This document shows positions 8,281-16,058 of a stretch of DNA of 64,000 bases, piece after piece. The notes beneath the pieces are model-generated. The model was not told the DNA's origin and searched no databases. It worked only from the letters and a program-made list of their open reading frames with translations. The stretch spans positions 2,046,001-2,110,000 of the forward strand of contig NZ_CP108356.1 of the NCBI RefSeq assembly GCF_036237315.1, given 5' to 3'. This DNA is from Streptomyces sp. NBC_01351. Its GTDB lineage: Bacteria > Actinomycetota > Actinomycetes > Streptomycetales > Streptomycetaceae. Position 1 is the first letter of the stretch; each line of letters begins with the position of its first letter. A program made the translations under genes and the position numbers.

Positions 8281-8459
8281 CCCTGGCGGGGCTGCGGGTG
8301 GGGGCCGTTCCCCTGGCGGGGGGGGCTGCGGGTGGGGCCGGTGCCGTTCCCCTGGCGGGGGGCTGCGGGTGGGGCCGGTGCCGTTCCCCTGGCGGGGGGC
8401 TGCGGGTGGGGCCGGTGCCGTTCCCCTGGCGGGGGGCTGCGGGTGGGGCCGGTGCCGGG
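8281..8459. repeat. 37-bp tandem repeat, about five copies
   Basis: A GC-rich unit starting CCCCTGGCGGGG and ending GGGGCCGGTGCCGTT repeats head to tail. Copies begin near 8281, 8310, 8349, 8386 and 8423. The last three are spaced exactly 37 bp; the first is truncated and the second has two extra G residues. It lies just upstream of the (2Fe-2S) gene on the minus strand. 37 is not a multiple of 3, so it is unlikely to be coding. There are no spacers, so it is not a CRISPR array. Confidence 0.8.
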
Positions 8460-8730
8460 GTGGGGTGTTGTCCGGGACTCATGATTTATGGCGCCTGGGC
8501 GGGTCTTCGTTGGTGGGGCAGGGTGCCGCGCCACAAATCACGTTTTACGTCCCGGACAACACCCCACCCCGTCCCCGTCCAGGGTGCGCAAAAACCAGCC
8601 CCTCCGGCGTTTGAGGAGCGGGGTACGGGGCGGAGCCCCGGATCTTTGAGCCGCGCCGGCGATTGAGGCGCGGGTCCGGGCAGAGCCCGGTTTCGGGAAG
8701 GGGCGGGGTGGGGGAATGGCCCCGCGCATC
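8451..8730 (+). repeat. Long inverted-repeat element, copy A (palindrome plus Streptomyces intergenic repeat)
   Basis: This block is closely similar to the reverse complement of 49100-49405. Its core is an imperfect palindrome of about 115 bp bounded by perfect 23-bp inverted repeats at 8456-8478 and 8549-8571 (inner end GTTGTCCGGGAC). Inside these, ATGATTTATGGCGC partly pairs with GCGCCACAAATCACG. Downstream comes the family repeat CCAGCCCCTCCGGCGTTTGAG with its GGGGCGGAGCCCC hairpin, then a further block (GCGCCGGCGATTGAGGCGCG). The terminal inverted repeats suggest a MITE-like element or a strongly folded RNA. No target duplication was recognised. With the tandem repeat, it fills the gene-free stretch 8237-8749. 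Confidence 0.7.
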
Positions 8731-8749
8731 GGCACGCCCGCGGCCCGGG

Positions 8750-9889
8750 TCACCCGAAGCGCTCCGGGCGGAAGGGGGCGAGGGGGAGCGCGGGTTCGGC
8801 TCCCGTCAGGGCCGCCGCGATGAGGAGGCCCGTCGCGGGGGCCAGTCCGATGCCCGCGCCCTCGTGGCCGCAGGCGTGCAGGAGCCCGGGTCGGCGGGGG
8901 TCGGGGCCGATCGCCGGGAGGTGGTCGGGGAGGTAGGGGCGGAAGCCGTGGTAGGTGCGCAGGATCCGGGTGTCGGAGAGGACGGGGAAGAGGGCTGCCG
9001 CCTGGGAGGCGAGGCGGCGCAGGGCTTCGGTGGAGAGGGTGCGGTCGAAGCCGACGCGTTCGCGGGTGGCGCCGATCAGGACGGGGCCCGACGGGGTGCC
9101 CTCCACCACCGCCGAGGACTGGAGCGCGGCGGAGCCGCTGGCCACGTCCGCGATGTAGTCGGCGGCGTAGACCTTGTGCCGGACCACGCGGGGCAGCGGT
9201 TCGGTGACCAGGACGAACCCGCGGCGCGGGAGGACGGGGAGCTCGACCCCGGCGAGGGAGGCGATGCGGCCGCCCCAGGTCCCGGCCGCGTTGATCACGG
9301 CGGGGGCGAGGAGTTCGCGGCGCGGGGTGCGGATGCCCCGTACCGCGCCGGTCGCGTCCAGGAGGATGTCGGTGGCCTCCTCGCCCAGGTGGACCTCCGC
9401 GCCCGAGGCGGCCAGCAGGCGGGCCGCCGCCTGGGCGGGCTGGACCTGGGCGTCCTGGGGGTAGAGGAATCCGCCCGCCAGGCCGGGGGCGAGGTGGGGT
9501 TCCAGGTCGTGGAGGGCGTGCGCCGCCACCTCGACCGTCTTGACGCCGGCCTTGTGCTGCCCGGCCGCGAAGCTCCGCAGGGCGTCCACCGCGGCGGGGG
9601 TCGAGGCGACCACCAGGCCGCCCTTGGACTCGTACTCGATCTCCCGGGGGAGGGTGGCGGCGAGTTCGTGCCAGAGGCGGGTGGAGAGCAGGGCCAGGTC
9701 GAGCTCGGGGCCGGCCTCCTTGTCGGAGACCAGCAGGTTGCCCTCGCCGGCGCCGGTCGTACCGCCCGCCACGGGGCCGCGGTCGACGACGGCCACGGCG
9801 AGTCCGGCGCGGGCCGCGTAGTAGGCGCAGGCCGCTCCGACGACGCCGGCGCCGATGATGACGGCGTCCAGGGAGTGTCTCTTGAGCAC
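8750..9889 (-). CDS. FAD-dependent DadA-family oxidase (HcnC-like D-hydroxyproline dehydrogenase catalytic subunit)
   Basis: A 379-residue D-amino-acid-dehydrogenase-type flavoprotein. VIIGAGVVGAACAYYAARAG near the N-terminus is the FAD-binding motif, and the C-terminal GHEGAGIGLAPATG closes the FAD site. In this setting it would oxidise cis-4-hydroxy-D-proline to delta1-pyrroline-4-hydroxy-2-carboxylate. It starts at a GTG with no clear Shine-Dalgarno; TATTAC stands four bases before the GTG, so a leaderless transcript is possible. A candidate GntR site overlaps this region. The inverted-repeat element separates it from its presumed partner subunits. Confidence 0.85.
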   Translation of the reverse strand: MLKRHSLDAVIIGAGVVGAACAYYAARAGLAVAVVDRGPVAGGTTGAGEGNLLVSDKEAGPELDLALLSTRLWHELAATLPREIEYESKGGLVVASTPAAVDALRSFAAGQHKAGVKTVEVAAHALHDLEPHLAPGLAGGFLYPQDAQVQPAQAAARLLAASGAEVHLGEEATDILLDATGAVRGIRTPRRELLAPAVINAAGTWGGRIASLAGVELPVLPRRGFVLVTEPLPRVVRHKVYAADYIADVASGSAALQSSAVVEGTPSGPVLIGATRERVGFDRTLSTEALRRLASQAAALFPVLSDTRILRTYHGFRPYLPDHLPAIGPDPRRPGLLHACGHEGAGIGLAPATGLLIAAALTGAEPALPLAPFRPERFG

Positions 9890-9894
9890 GGCAG

Positions 9895-9909
9895 TAATAT
9901 GTCACATTC
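9895..9909. promoter_or_regulatory. Candidate GntR operator, site 3
   Basis: TAATATGTCACATTC, with the odd palindrome ATGT-G-ACAT on the minus strand, lies 6-20 bp upstream of the DadA-like GTG start. It shares its core with the sites near 2300 and 6480 and would cover the promoter. Confidence 0.5.
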
Positions 9910-9961
9910 TTTAGAGGCTGCCCAGACCGGTCCCGCGGGTGCGGGACCGGTCCGGTGCGGA

Positions 9962-12343
9962 TCAGCTGCGGAGGGGACCCTCACAGTTGTAACTGGAGGT
10001 CCCCGCCACCTTGTTGGTCCAGATCTCCAGCGGGCCGAAGGAGCAGTTCATGTCGGCGAGGTTGTTGGAGGCCGCCCCCGCACGGTCGAGGATGAAGTAG
10101 TCGACCGTCTCGGACATGTCCTTGAAGTTCTGGTCGTCGCTGCGCCAGTTCGAGAGGTTCGCGGTGATGCGCCCGGTACAGGTGAAGCGGCGCTTCCCGG
10201 GCTCCCCGTTCTCCACGCAGTCCGGGGTGTTGTAGGTGGCCGTGGCGAAGGCCGACTTCACCGAGGAGAGCGCCGAGTCGCGCAGCTGCGCGTTGGGGGT
10301 GTAGGCGGTGTTCGGTACGAAGAGCTGGTCGACCTTGGCTATCTGCGCGTCCAGGAAGCGGTCGTAGTCGCGCTGGAGGTAGGTGTCCGCGCCGAGGCGG
10401 TGGCGCCAGGCGTCGTACGCCGCCACGTCGTTGTTGCGGAGGTGGGTGTACATCTCCCGCAGCAGCGAGGGCTTCTCGGTCCACAGGAACTCGAAGAACG
10501 TGCCGGCGTAACTGTAGAAGCGGAAGCCGTCGCCCTCGTAGGTGGCGTTCAGCAGCTGCTCGACGGACATGCGCGGGCCGCCGCCGGAGGTGTCGTTGAT
10601 GATGCTCTTGACCAGGGACTTGCGGACGGCGATGCCGTTGTCGCGGGTGGCGCCGTCGAAGAACTCGGCCGTGCCCTCGTCCATGGCGGTCGTACGGTCG
10701 CCCTCGTACCAGGGGCCCTGGCCGAAGAAGCCGGGGACGGCGAAGCGGCCGTTGAGGTAGTGGACGTACTCGTGGCGGAAGAGCTCCTCGAGGGTGAGCG
10801 AGGAGTCCTGCGGGACGCGGCGCTGGTAGGTGTAGAAGGTGGCGCCGTTCTCGATGTAGATGCCGCCGTTGTTGGTGTCGTAGCCCGTCAGGATCGGGTG
10901 GTAGTTCTCGTAGTCGGCGCGGGAGCCGTACAGCACGATGTTCAGGGTGGCGTTGGGGTCGCCCGCGAGCGGCTGCTCGGTGCCCAGCACGCGGTGGTAC
11001 TGCGCCTTGACCTGCTTGCTCGCGTAGTAGAGCTGGTCGACGGTGGCCCGGTCGAGGCCGGTGCGGACCTTGATGGCTCCGTTGTCGTAGGTGTACGTGT
11101 ACGGGAAGATCTGCTTCTCGATGTCCTCCTTGCAGACCCCGTACGGCTTGCACGCCTCGTAGAAGTTCAGCCAGGAGACGACCTTGGCCCAGGGCTCGGT
11201 GCCGAGGGCGGCCTTCACCGGCTCCAGCATCGCGCCGAGGTCGGCGACGACCTGGTCCCGCAGGCCCGCGACCTGGCCGAACCGGGCGTACTCGCTGAGG
11301 GCGTCGCGCGCCACCCAGGCGTTGTTCGTGCCCTTGAGGTGGGTGTAGTTCGCGAAGGCCTTGAAGGCGGCGCGGTAGGCGGGGTCGGCGGCGACGGCCG
11401 CGTGGAAGGCGGTGTCCTGGTTGCCCGGGTAGACGCCGAGGTAGTTCACGGAGAGGCCCGCGAGGGCGGCGCCCGCCCAGCCGGCGTCGAGGTGGGTGGC
11501 CGGGTGGGCCGGGTCCATGGTGGTCAGGACCTTCGTGATGAGGCCGAGCTGGTGCTGGCGCAGGCCGGGCGCGCTGCCGGCGTAGAGGGCCTCGCGCAGG
11601 GTGCGGGCGTTGGAGGCGGTCACGTCGAAGGTGCGGGCGGCATTGCCGAAGTCGGCGATGGCGCGGCGCATGGCGTCCACGGTCGGCGCGTCGGTGACGT
11701 CGATCTCGGAGCGCCCGTAGTCGTGGTAGGCGACCGCGTGCAGGTACGTGAACATCTCCTCCAGGTGGGAGGAGTTACGGCCGTCGTGCGCGGCGGCCAG
11801 GCTGGATATCCGCCGGGAGACGGCCTGCACGTGCGCGTCCGACATCACCGGGGTGAGGCGGGCGTCCCAGGTCCAGATGAGGCCGCGCAGGCAGCCGTCG
11901 GCGGTGACCGCCGGGTCGGCGAGGAAGTCGGCGAACTGCTCCGGGGAGAGGTTCTTGATCCCGTCGAGGGTGCAGGGGACGCCGGCGGCCACGCTCAGCG
12001 CGGTCGGGGCCGACTGGGCGGTCGCCTTGCGGCTCTTCTCGCTGCGCTCGGAGGCGGCCGCGGCGGCCGTCGAGGCTCCGGGGACCTTCCCGGCGAGCTC
12101 CTGCCCGCCGGGGGCGAGGGCGTCCGCCGGGGTGTCGCGCTTCGCGTTGGCGAGGTGGTCGACCTCGTCGAACGGGTTCGCGGCCGGGGCCCCGCCGGTG
12201 AAGGTGCCGGGCGTCGCGCTGCCGGCGACGGCGGTGGTTCCGCGGTCGGCGGCCTGGGTCACGGCCTGGCCCGCGGAGGCGAGGAGGGTGACCGTCACGG
12301 CGGAGGCGAGAAGGGTCGAACGCACGGTTTTGTGCTGGAACAC
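9962..12343 (-). CDS. Secreted microbial collagenase (peptidase family M9)
   Basis: A 793-residue secreted metalloprotease. The N-terminus is a signal peptide (KTVRSTLLASAVTVTLLASA then AQA-type cleavage). An M9 activator region follows, then the gluzincin catalytic domain with HEYVH at residues 524-528 and the third zinc ligand Glu556 in DEGTAE, 28 residues after the second His, the spacing seen in clostridial collagenases. No PKD or PPC collagen-binding domains are visible. The GTG at 12343 follows GGAG by six bases. It would release Pro/Hyp-rich peptides outside the cell, feeding the adjacent aminopeptidase P and hydroxyproline genes. Confidence 0.92.
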   Translation of the reverse strand: MFQHKTVRSTLLASAVTVTLLASAGQAVTQAADRGTTAVAGSATPGTFTGGAPAANPFDEVDHLANAKRDTPADALAPGGQELAGKVPGASTAAAAASERSEKSRKATAQSAPTALSVAAGVPCTLDGIKNLSPEQFADFLADPAVTADGCLRGLIWTWDARLTPVMSDAHVQAVSRRISSLAAAHDGRNSSHLEEMFTYLHAVAYHDYGRSEIDVTDAPTVDAMRRAIADFGNAARTFDVTASNARTLREALYAGSAPGLRQHQLGLITKVLTTMDPAHPATHLDAGWAGAALAGLSVNYLGVYPGNQDTAFHAAVAADPAYRAAFKAFANYTHLKGTNNAWVARDALSEYARFGQVAGLRDQVVADLGAMLEPVKAALGTEPWAKVVSWLNFYEACKPYGVCKEDIEKQIFPYTYTYDNGAIKVRTGLDRATVDQLYYASKQVKAQYHRVLGTEQPLAGDPNATLNIVLYGSRADYENYHPILTGYDTNNGGIYIENGATFYTYQRRVPQDSSLTLEELFRHEYVHYLNGRFAVPGFFGQGPWYEGDRTTAMDEGTAEFFDGATRDNGIAVRKSLVKSIINDTSGGGPRMSVEQLLNATYEGDGFRFYSYAGTFFEFLWTEKPSLLREMYTHLRNNDVAAYDAWRHRLGADTYLQRDYDRFLDAQIAKVDQLFVPNTAYTPNAQLRDSALSSVKSAFATATYNTPDCVENGEPGKRRFTCTGRITANLSNWRSDDQNFKDMSETVDYFILDRAGAASNNLADMNCSFGPLEIWTNKVAGTSSYNCEGPLRS

Positions 12344-12380
12344 CGAAAACTCCTGGTTGGAGAGGGTGAGGTGGGGGGTG

Positions 12381-12414
12381 GTGCGTGAACTGCCCTGGTG
12401 CGTGAACTGCCCTG
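12381..12414. repeat. Perfect 17-bp tandem direct repeat upstream of the collagenase
   Basis: GTGCGTGAACTGCCCTG occurs twice with no gap, 38-72 bp upstream of the collagenase start. Its position suggests a regulator site or a promoter slippage feature. No coding role is evident. Confidence 0.6.
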
Positions 12415-12465
12415 GGTCACACGGCGTTTGACGGGGATTAACGTGCCGCGGTGTGAGCTGTAACA

Positions 12466-12480
12466 TAGTAATGTGAAATT
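12466..12480. promoter_or_regulatory. Degenerate operator-like sequence in the divergent collagenase/aminopeptidase promoter
   Basis: TAGTAATGTGAAATT resembles the AGTAATATGTCACATT of site 3 with two bases missing. It lies between the divergently transcribed collagenase and aminopeptidase P genes. This is a weak match. Confidence 0.25.
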
Positions 12481-12533
12481 GCACTGACAAGACCTGCGCG
12501 CCCATCAGTTCGCATCTTCTTGAGGGAGCCCCC

Positions 12534-13904
12534 GTGACCGACACCCCCTCCCGCCTCAACACGGGCAGCCACGACCTGCCCGTATCAGCCGAGTTGTCCC
12601 GATTCATGGCGGACAACTGGGCCCCGACCCCGCTGCCCGGCTCCACGCGCGTCCCCTCGTACGCCGTCACGCCCGCCCGCCGGGCCCGGCTCTCGGCGCT
12701 CTTCCCGGGCGAGCGGCTGATCGTCCCGGCCGGTGAGCTGAAGGTCCGCACCAACGACTGCGACCACCGCTTCCGCCCGCACAGCGCGTACGCCTGGCTG
12801 ACCGGCCTGACGGGCGAGGACCAGGTCGGCCACGTCCTGGTCATGGAGCCCTCGGGCCCGCACGGGCACGAGGCGGTCCTGTACCTGCGGCCGCGCTCGC
12901 CGCGGGCGGACGGGAACGAGGAGTTCTACCGGGACCGCCGCTACGGGGAGTTCTGGGTGGGCCGCCGCCCCGACCTGGCCGAAGCCGAGCGCCTCACCGG
13001 CATGCGCTGCGCCCACCTGGACGCCCTGGGCTCGCCGGCGGGCCGCGACGCGTCCCGCGACTCCGGACTCGCCACCGCCCTGTCGGAGCTGCGCCTGGTG
13101 AAGGACGCGTGGGAGGTGGAGCAGCTCCAACTGGCGGTGGACCACACGACCGCCGGGTTCGAGGACGTCGTACGGGCCCTGCCGCGCGCCCTCGTCCACC
13201 CGCGCGGGGAGCGCTGGATCGAGGGGGTCTTCGGCCTGCGCGCACGGGCCGAGGGCAACGGCACGGGGTACGACACGATCGCGGCGTCGGGCGCCCACGC
13301 GTGCGTCCTGCACTGGATCCGCAACGACGGCCGGCTGAACGGGGACGAACTGCTCCTCCTGGACGCGGGCGTCGAGACCGACACCCTCTATACCGCGGAC
13401 ATCACCCGCACCCTTCCCCTCTCCGGACGCTTCTCCCCCGTCCAGCGCCAGGTCTACGAGCTGGTCCTGGCCGCCCAGGACGCGGGCATGGCGGCGCTGC
13501 GCCCCGGGGCGAGCTTCCGCGACTTCCACCGGGCCGGGATGCGGGTGATCGCGGAGGGCCTCGCGGACTGGGGCGTGCTCAAGGACGCGGAGGGCGACCT
13601 GCACCGCCGCTACACGCTCTGCAGCAGCGGCCACATGCTCGGCCTGGACGTCCACGACTGCGCGAAGGCCCGGTCGGAGGCCTACCTGGACGGCGTCCTG
13701 GAGGAGGGCCAGGTCCTCACGGTGGAGCCCGGCCTGTACCTCCAGCCGGACGACGAGACCCTCCCGGCGGAACTGCGCGGCATCGGCGTCCGCATCGAGG
13801 ACGACCTGGTCATCACCTCGGACGGCGCCCGCCTGATGTCGGGGGCGCTGCCGCGCACGGTCGCCGGCATCGAGGAGTGGATGGGCCGTCTACTGGACTC
13901 CTAA
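12534..13904 (+). CDS. Xaa-Pro aminopeptidase (aminopeptidase P, family M24B)
   Basis: A 456-residue cytosolic dinuclear metallopeptidase that removes an N-terminal residue preceding proline. The N-terminal creatinase-like domain spans about residues 1-190, then the pita-bread domain follows. Metal ligands are all visible: LLLDAGVE and YTADITRT (two Asp), SSGHMLGLDVHD (His), VEPGLYL (Glu) and GVRIEDD (Glu). The GTG at 12534 follows GAGGGAG. It is divergent from the collagenase and the pairing is logical, because collagen peptides are rich in X-Pro bonds. Its stop overlaps the stop of the convergent LysR gene by 4 bp. Confidence 0.93.
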   Translation: MTDTPSRLNTGSHDLPVSAELSRFMADNWAPTPLPGSTRVPSYAVTPARRARLSALFPGERLIVPAGELKVRTNDCDHRFRPHSAYAWLTGLTGEDQVGHVLVMEPSGPHGHEAVLYLRPRSPRADGNEEFYRDRRYGEFWVGRRPDLAEAERLTGMRCAHLDALGSPAGRDASRDSGLATALSELRLVKDAWEVEQLQLAVDHTTAGFEDVVRALPRALVHPRGERWIEGVFGLRARAEGNGTGYDTIAASGAHACVLHWIRNDGRLNGDELLLLDAGVETDTLYTADITRTLPLSGRFSPVQRQVYELVLAAQDAGMAALRPGASFRDFHRAGMRVIAEGLADWGVLKDAEGDLHRRYTLCSSGHMLGLDVHDCAKARSEAYLDGVLEEGQVLTVEPGLYLQPDDETLPAELRGIGVRIEDDLVITSDGARLMSGALPRTVAGIEEWMGRLLDS

Positions 13905-14809
13905 CGGGCGCGGGGAGCTTCGAGACACCCCACGAGCTCCTCGACGAACACCTCCAGATGGGGCGGGAGTTCACCCGTTCTCGTCGCGCAGAACCAGGTC
14001 CGGGTCAGCGGCTTCGCACCGATCTGCACCAGCGCCAGTCCGTGCGAGGCCGCGTACGGGGCGGCCACCCAGTTGGGCAGTACCGTCACTCCCTGGCCGC
14101 CCGCCACCATCTCGACGACCAGGTCGGTCACCACGGGCATCGTGGTGATCCGGCCGGGCCGGGCCCCGACGGGGATCGGCAGCGGCAGCGACGGGATGCG
14201 CTTCTGGTCGTAGAAGTCGTACAGCACCAGATCGGCACCGTCGAAATCCCGGGCGGTCAGGTGCTTGCGGCTGGCCCACGCATGCCCCGCCGGGACCACG
14301 GCCACCATCTCGTCGTCGAACAGCCGGGTCAGGGACACCCGTTCCATCTGCACGTCCGGTTTGGTGACGAGCGCGACGTCGACCAGGTCGGCGAGGAGTG
14401 CCGGGACCGGAGCGTCGTCGGCGACGGTCTCGATGCGCACGTCGATGCCCGGCTCGCGCTCGCGGAAGGCGCGCAGCACCGGCGGAAGCCAGGGGAAGGT
14501 GGTGCTGCACTGCGCGGTGAAGCGGACCCGCCGGTCGCGCCCGTCGCGGATCTCTCGCAGGTCGCGGGTGGCCGACTCCAGTTCGCCGAGCACATGGCGG
14601 GCGGCGACCAACAGCCGCCTGCCCGCGGCGTTCGGCACCAGCCGGCGGCCCTCCCGGTCGAACAGGAGCATGCCGAGCCGGGCTTCGAGCCGGGTCAGCC
14701 GCTGACTGAGGGCGGGCTGGCTGACGTAGAGCCGCTCGGCGGCGGCGGTCAGCGAGCCGGCTTCGGCGGTGGCGTTGAGCAGCTCCAGGTCACGCAGATC
14801 CACGTCCAT
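13901..14809 (-). CDS. LysR-family transcriptional regulator
   Basis: A 302-residue LysR protein. The N-terminal winged helix (LLNATAEAGSLTAAAERLYV then SQPALSQRLTRLEARLG) is canonical, followed by a periplasmic-binding-protein-like effector domain. It is divergent from an SDR and tautomerase pair, which are its likely targets. A 19-bp dyad with T-N11-A character overlaps its own ATG and implies autorepression. The inducer is unknown. Confidence 0.92.
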   Translation of the reverse strand: MDVDLRDLELLNATAEAGSLTAAAERLYVSQPALSQRLTRLEARLGMLLFDREGRRLVPNAAGRRLLVAARHVLGELESATRDLREIRDGRDRRVRFTAQCSTTFPWLPPVLRAFREREPGIDVRIETVADDAPVPALLADLVDVALVTKPDVQMERVSLTRLFDDEMVAVVPAGHAWASRKHLTARDFDGADLVLYDFYDQKRIPSLPLPIPVGARPGRITTMPVVTDLVVEMVAGGQGVTVLPNWVAAPYAASHGLALVQIGAKPLTRTWFCATRTGELPPHLEVFVEELVGCLEAPRAR

Positions 14810-14824
14810 AACGCTGGATTATGG
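14806..14824. promoter_or_regulatory. LysR-type dyad
   Basis: CCATAA and TTATGG form perfect 6-bp arms around CGCTGGA, overlapping the LysR start codon. A further TTATGG half-site lies near 14846, towards the SDR promoter. The form is typical of LysR binding sites. Confidence 0.5.
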
Positions 14825-14914
14825 CATGCTCCATTTCTCGTCGTGGTGTTATGGGTTGAGGGCTCGTAGGTTCTGGGTGTCAGCCGATCGACCACCTGGG
14901 AAAGGCACACGCCC

Positions 14915-15649
14915 ATGACCACCACTGCTCTCATCACCGGATCCTCCAGCGGCATCGGTCTGGACATCGCCCGGGCCTTCCTGGCGGACGGCGCGAACGT
15001 CGTCCTGAACGGCCGGGACGCCGACCGCCTCGCCAAGGCCGCCGCCGGCCTCGGCCATCCGGAGCGGACCGCGTGGGTCGCGGGCAGCATCGCCGACCCC
15101 GCGACCGGCGAGGCGCTCGTCCGTACGGCGCTGGAGCGCTTCGGCCGCATCGACGTCCTGGTCAACAACGCGGGCACCTTCGCCTCCAAGCCCTTCACGG
15201 AGGTCACCGAGGCCGAACTCGACGGCTTCCTGACGGGCAACCTCAAGGGCACCTACCTCACCACCCAGGCCGTGGTGCGGGCGCTGCGCGCGCAGGGCGA
15301 GGGCGGCAGCATCGTCAACATCGGCACCGTCCTGGTGGACCACGGCCTGGCCGGCTTCCCGGCGAGCGCACCCGTGGCCAGCAAGGCGGGCGTTCACGGC
15401 CTCACCACGAGCCTGGCCGCCGAACTGGCGGCCGACGGCATCCGCGTCAACCTGGTCTCCCCCGGCATCATCCGCACCCCGCTGCACGAGGGCTCCGACG
15501 TGGACTCCTTCGGCGGACTCGCCCTGCTGAACCGGGTCGGCGAGGCCTCGGAGATCGCCGAGGCGGTCCTCTACCTCGCGGGCGCCGGCTTCGTGACGGG
15601 CCACGCCCTGCGCGTGGACGGCGGCCACGTCACCGGCCGCACGGTCTGA
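14915..15649 (+). CDS. Short-chain dehydrogenase/reductase family protein lacking the catalytic Tyr
   Basis: A 244-residue classical-SDR fold protein. The cofactor site is present (TGSSSGIG near residue 9, and NNAG). At the active site the usual YxxxK is PVASK: codon CCC gives Pro where Tyr is expected, with Lys kept, and the usual Ser is replaced within NIGTVLVDHG. Either it uses a non-standard mechanism or it is a binding or scaffold protein. It is divergent from LysR and followed 12 bp later by a tautomerase homologue, so the two probably form an operon. No substrate can be named. Confidence 0.85.
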   Translation: MTTTALITGSSSGIGLDIARAFLADGANVVLNGRDADRLAKAAAGLGHPERTAWVAGSIADPATGEALVRTALERFGRIDVLVNNAGTFASKPFTEVTEAELDGFLTGNLKGTYLTTQAVVRALRAQGEGGSIVNIGTVLVDHGLAGFPASAPVASKAGVHGLTTSLAAELAADGIRVNLVSPGIIRTPLHEGSDVDSFGGLALLNRVGEASEIAEAVLYLAGAGFVTGHALRVDGGHVTGRTV

Positions 15650-15661
15650 GGGGCCGCCGCC

Positions 15662-15889
15662 ATGCCGTACGTCAACGTCAAGATCACCCGAGAGGGCGCG
15701 ACCGCCGCCCAGAAGGCCGAGATCATCGCCGGAATCACGGACCTCCTGGTCAAGGTCCTGAACAAGGACCCGTCCACCACGTTCGTCCTCATCGACGAGG
15801 TCCCCCTGGAGGACTGGGGCATCGGAGGCCTCCCGGCGGACGAATACCGCCGCCGCCGGGGCACACCGGACCGGTCCCCCACGGCATGA
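15662..15889 (+). CDS. 4-oxalocrotonate tautomerase family protein
   Basis: A 75-residue tautomerase-fold protein. Met is followed by Pro, the catalytic N-terminal base of this superfamily after Met removal, and the strand PYVNVKITREG and the IDEVPLEDWGIGG segment fit the family. It lies 12 bp after the SDR gene and probably shares its transcript. The reaction is probably a keto-enol tautomerisation, with unknown substrate. The following 169 bp (15890-16058) hold no gene and no clear terminator. Confidence 0.88.
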   Translation: MPYVNVKITREGATAAQKAEIIAGITDLLVKVLNKDPSTTFVLIDEVPLEDWGIGGLPADEYRRRRGTPDRSPTA

Positions 15890-16058
15890 GTCCCGCGCCC
15901 TCGCGGCGGCGCCCCGGAACCGGTCCGTCCGGGGGGCGCAGGCGGCGACGGCGATCGACCTCGGCCCGTTCCGGACGGAGCACAGGATCCACTGGCCGCG
16001 ACCCCGCGGGGGCCGACGCGGGCCCGGGCACCGACCGCCCGCGCCGGCCCCCGCCTCG

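Noticed and set aside
8281..8459. CRISPR array
   Set aside because: The repeats are contiguous, with no spacers, and there are no cas genes.
8237..8482. Longer (2Fe-2S) protein starting at 8482
   Set aside because: The extra residues come from the tandem repeat and read as Pro/Gly/Thr low complexity; the ATG at 8236 has a strong GAGGAGG.
8663..12388. 1241-codon plus-strand open frame opposite the collagenase and DadA-like genes
   Set aside because: It is Gly/Val/Glu/Arg-rich shadow coding on the antisense of two well-supported genes; the sense strand carries the motifs.
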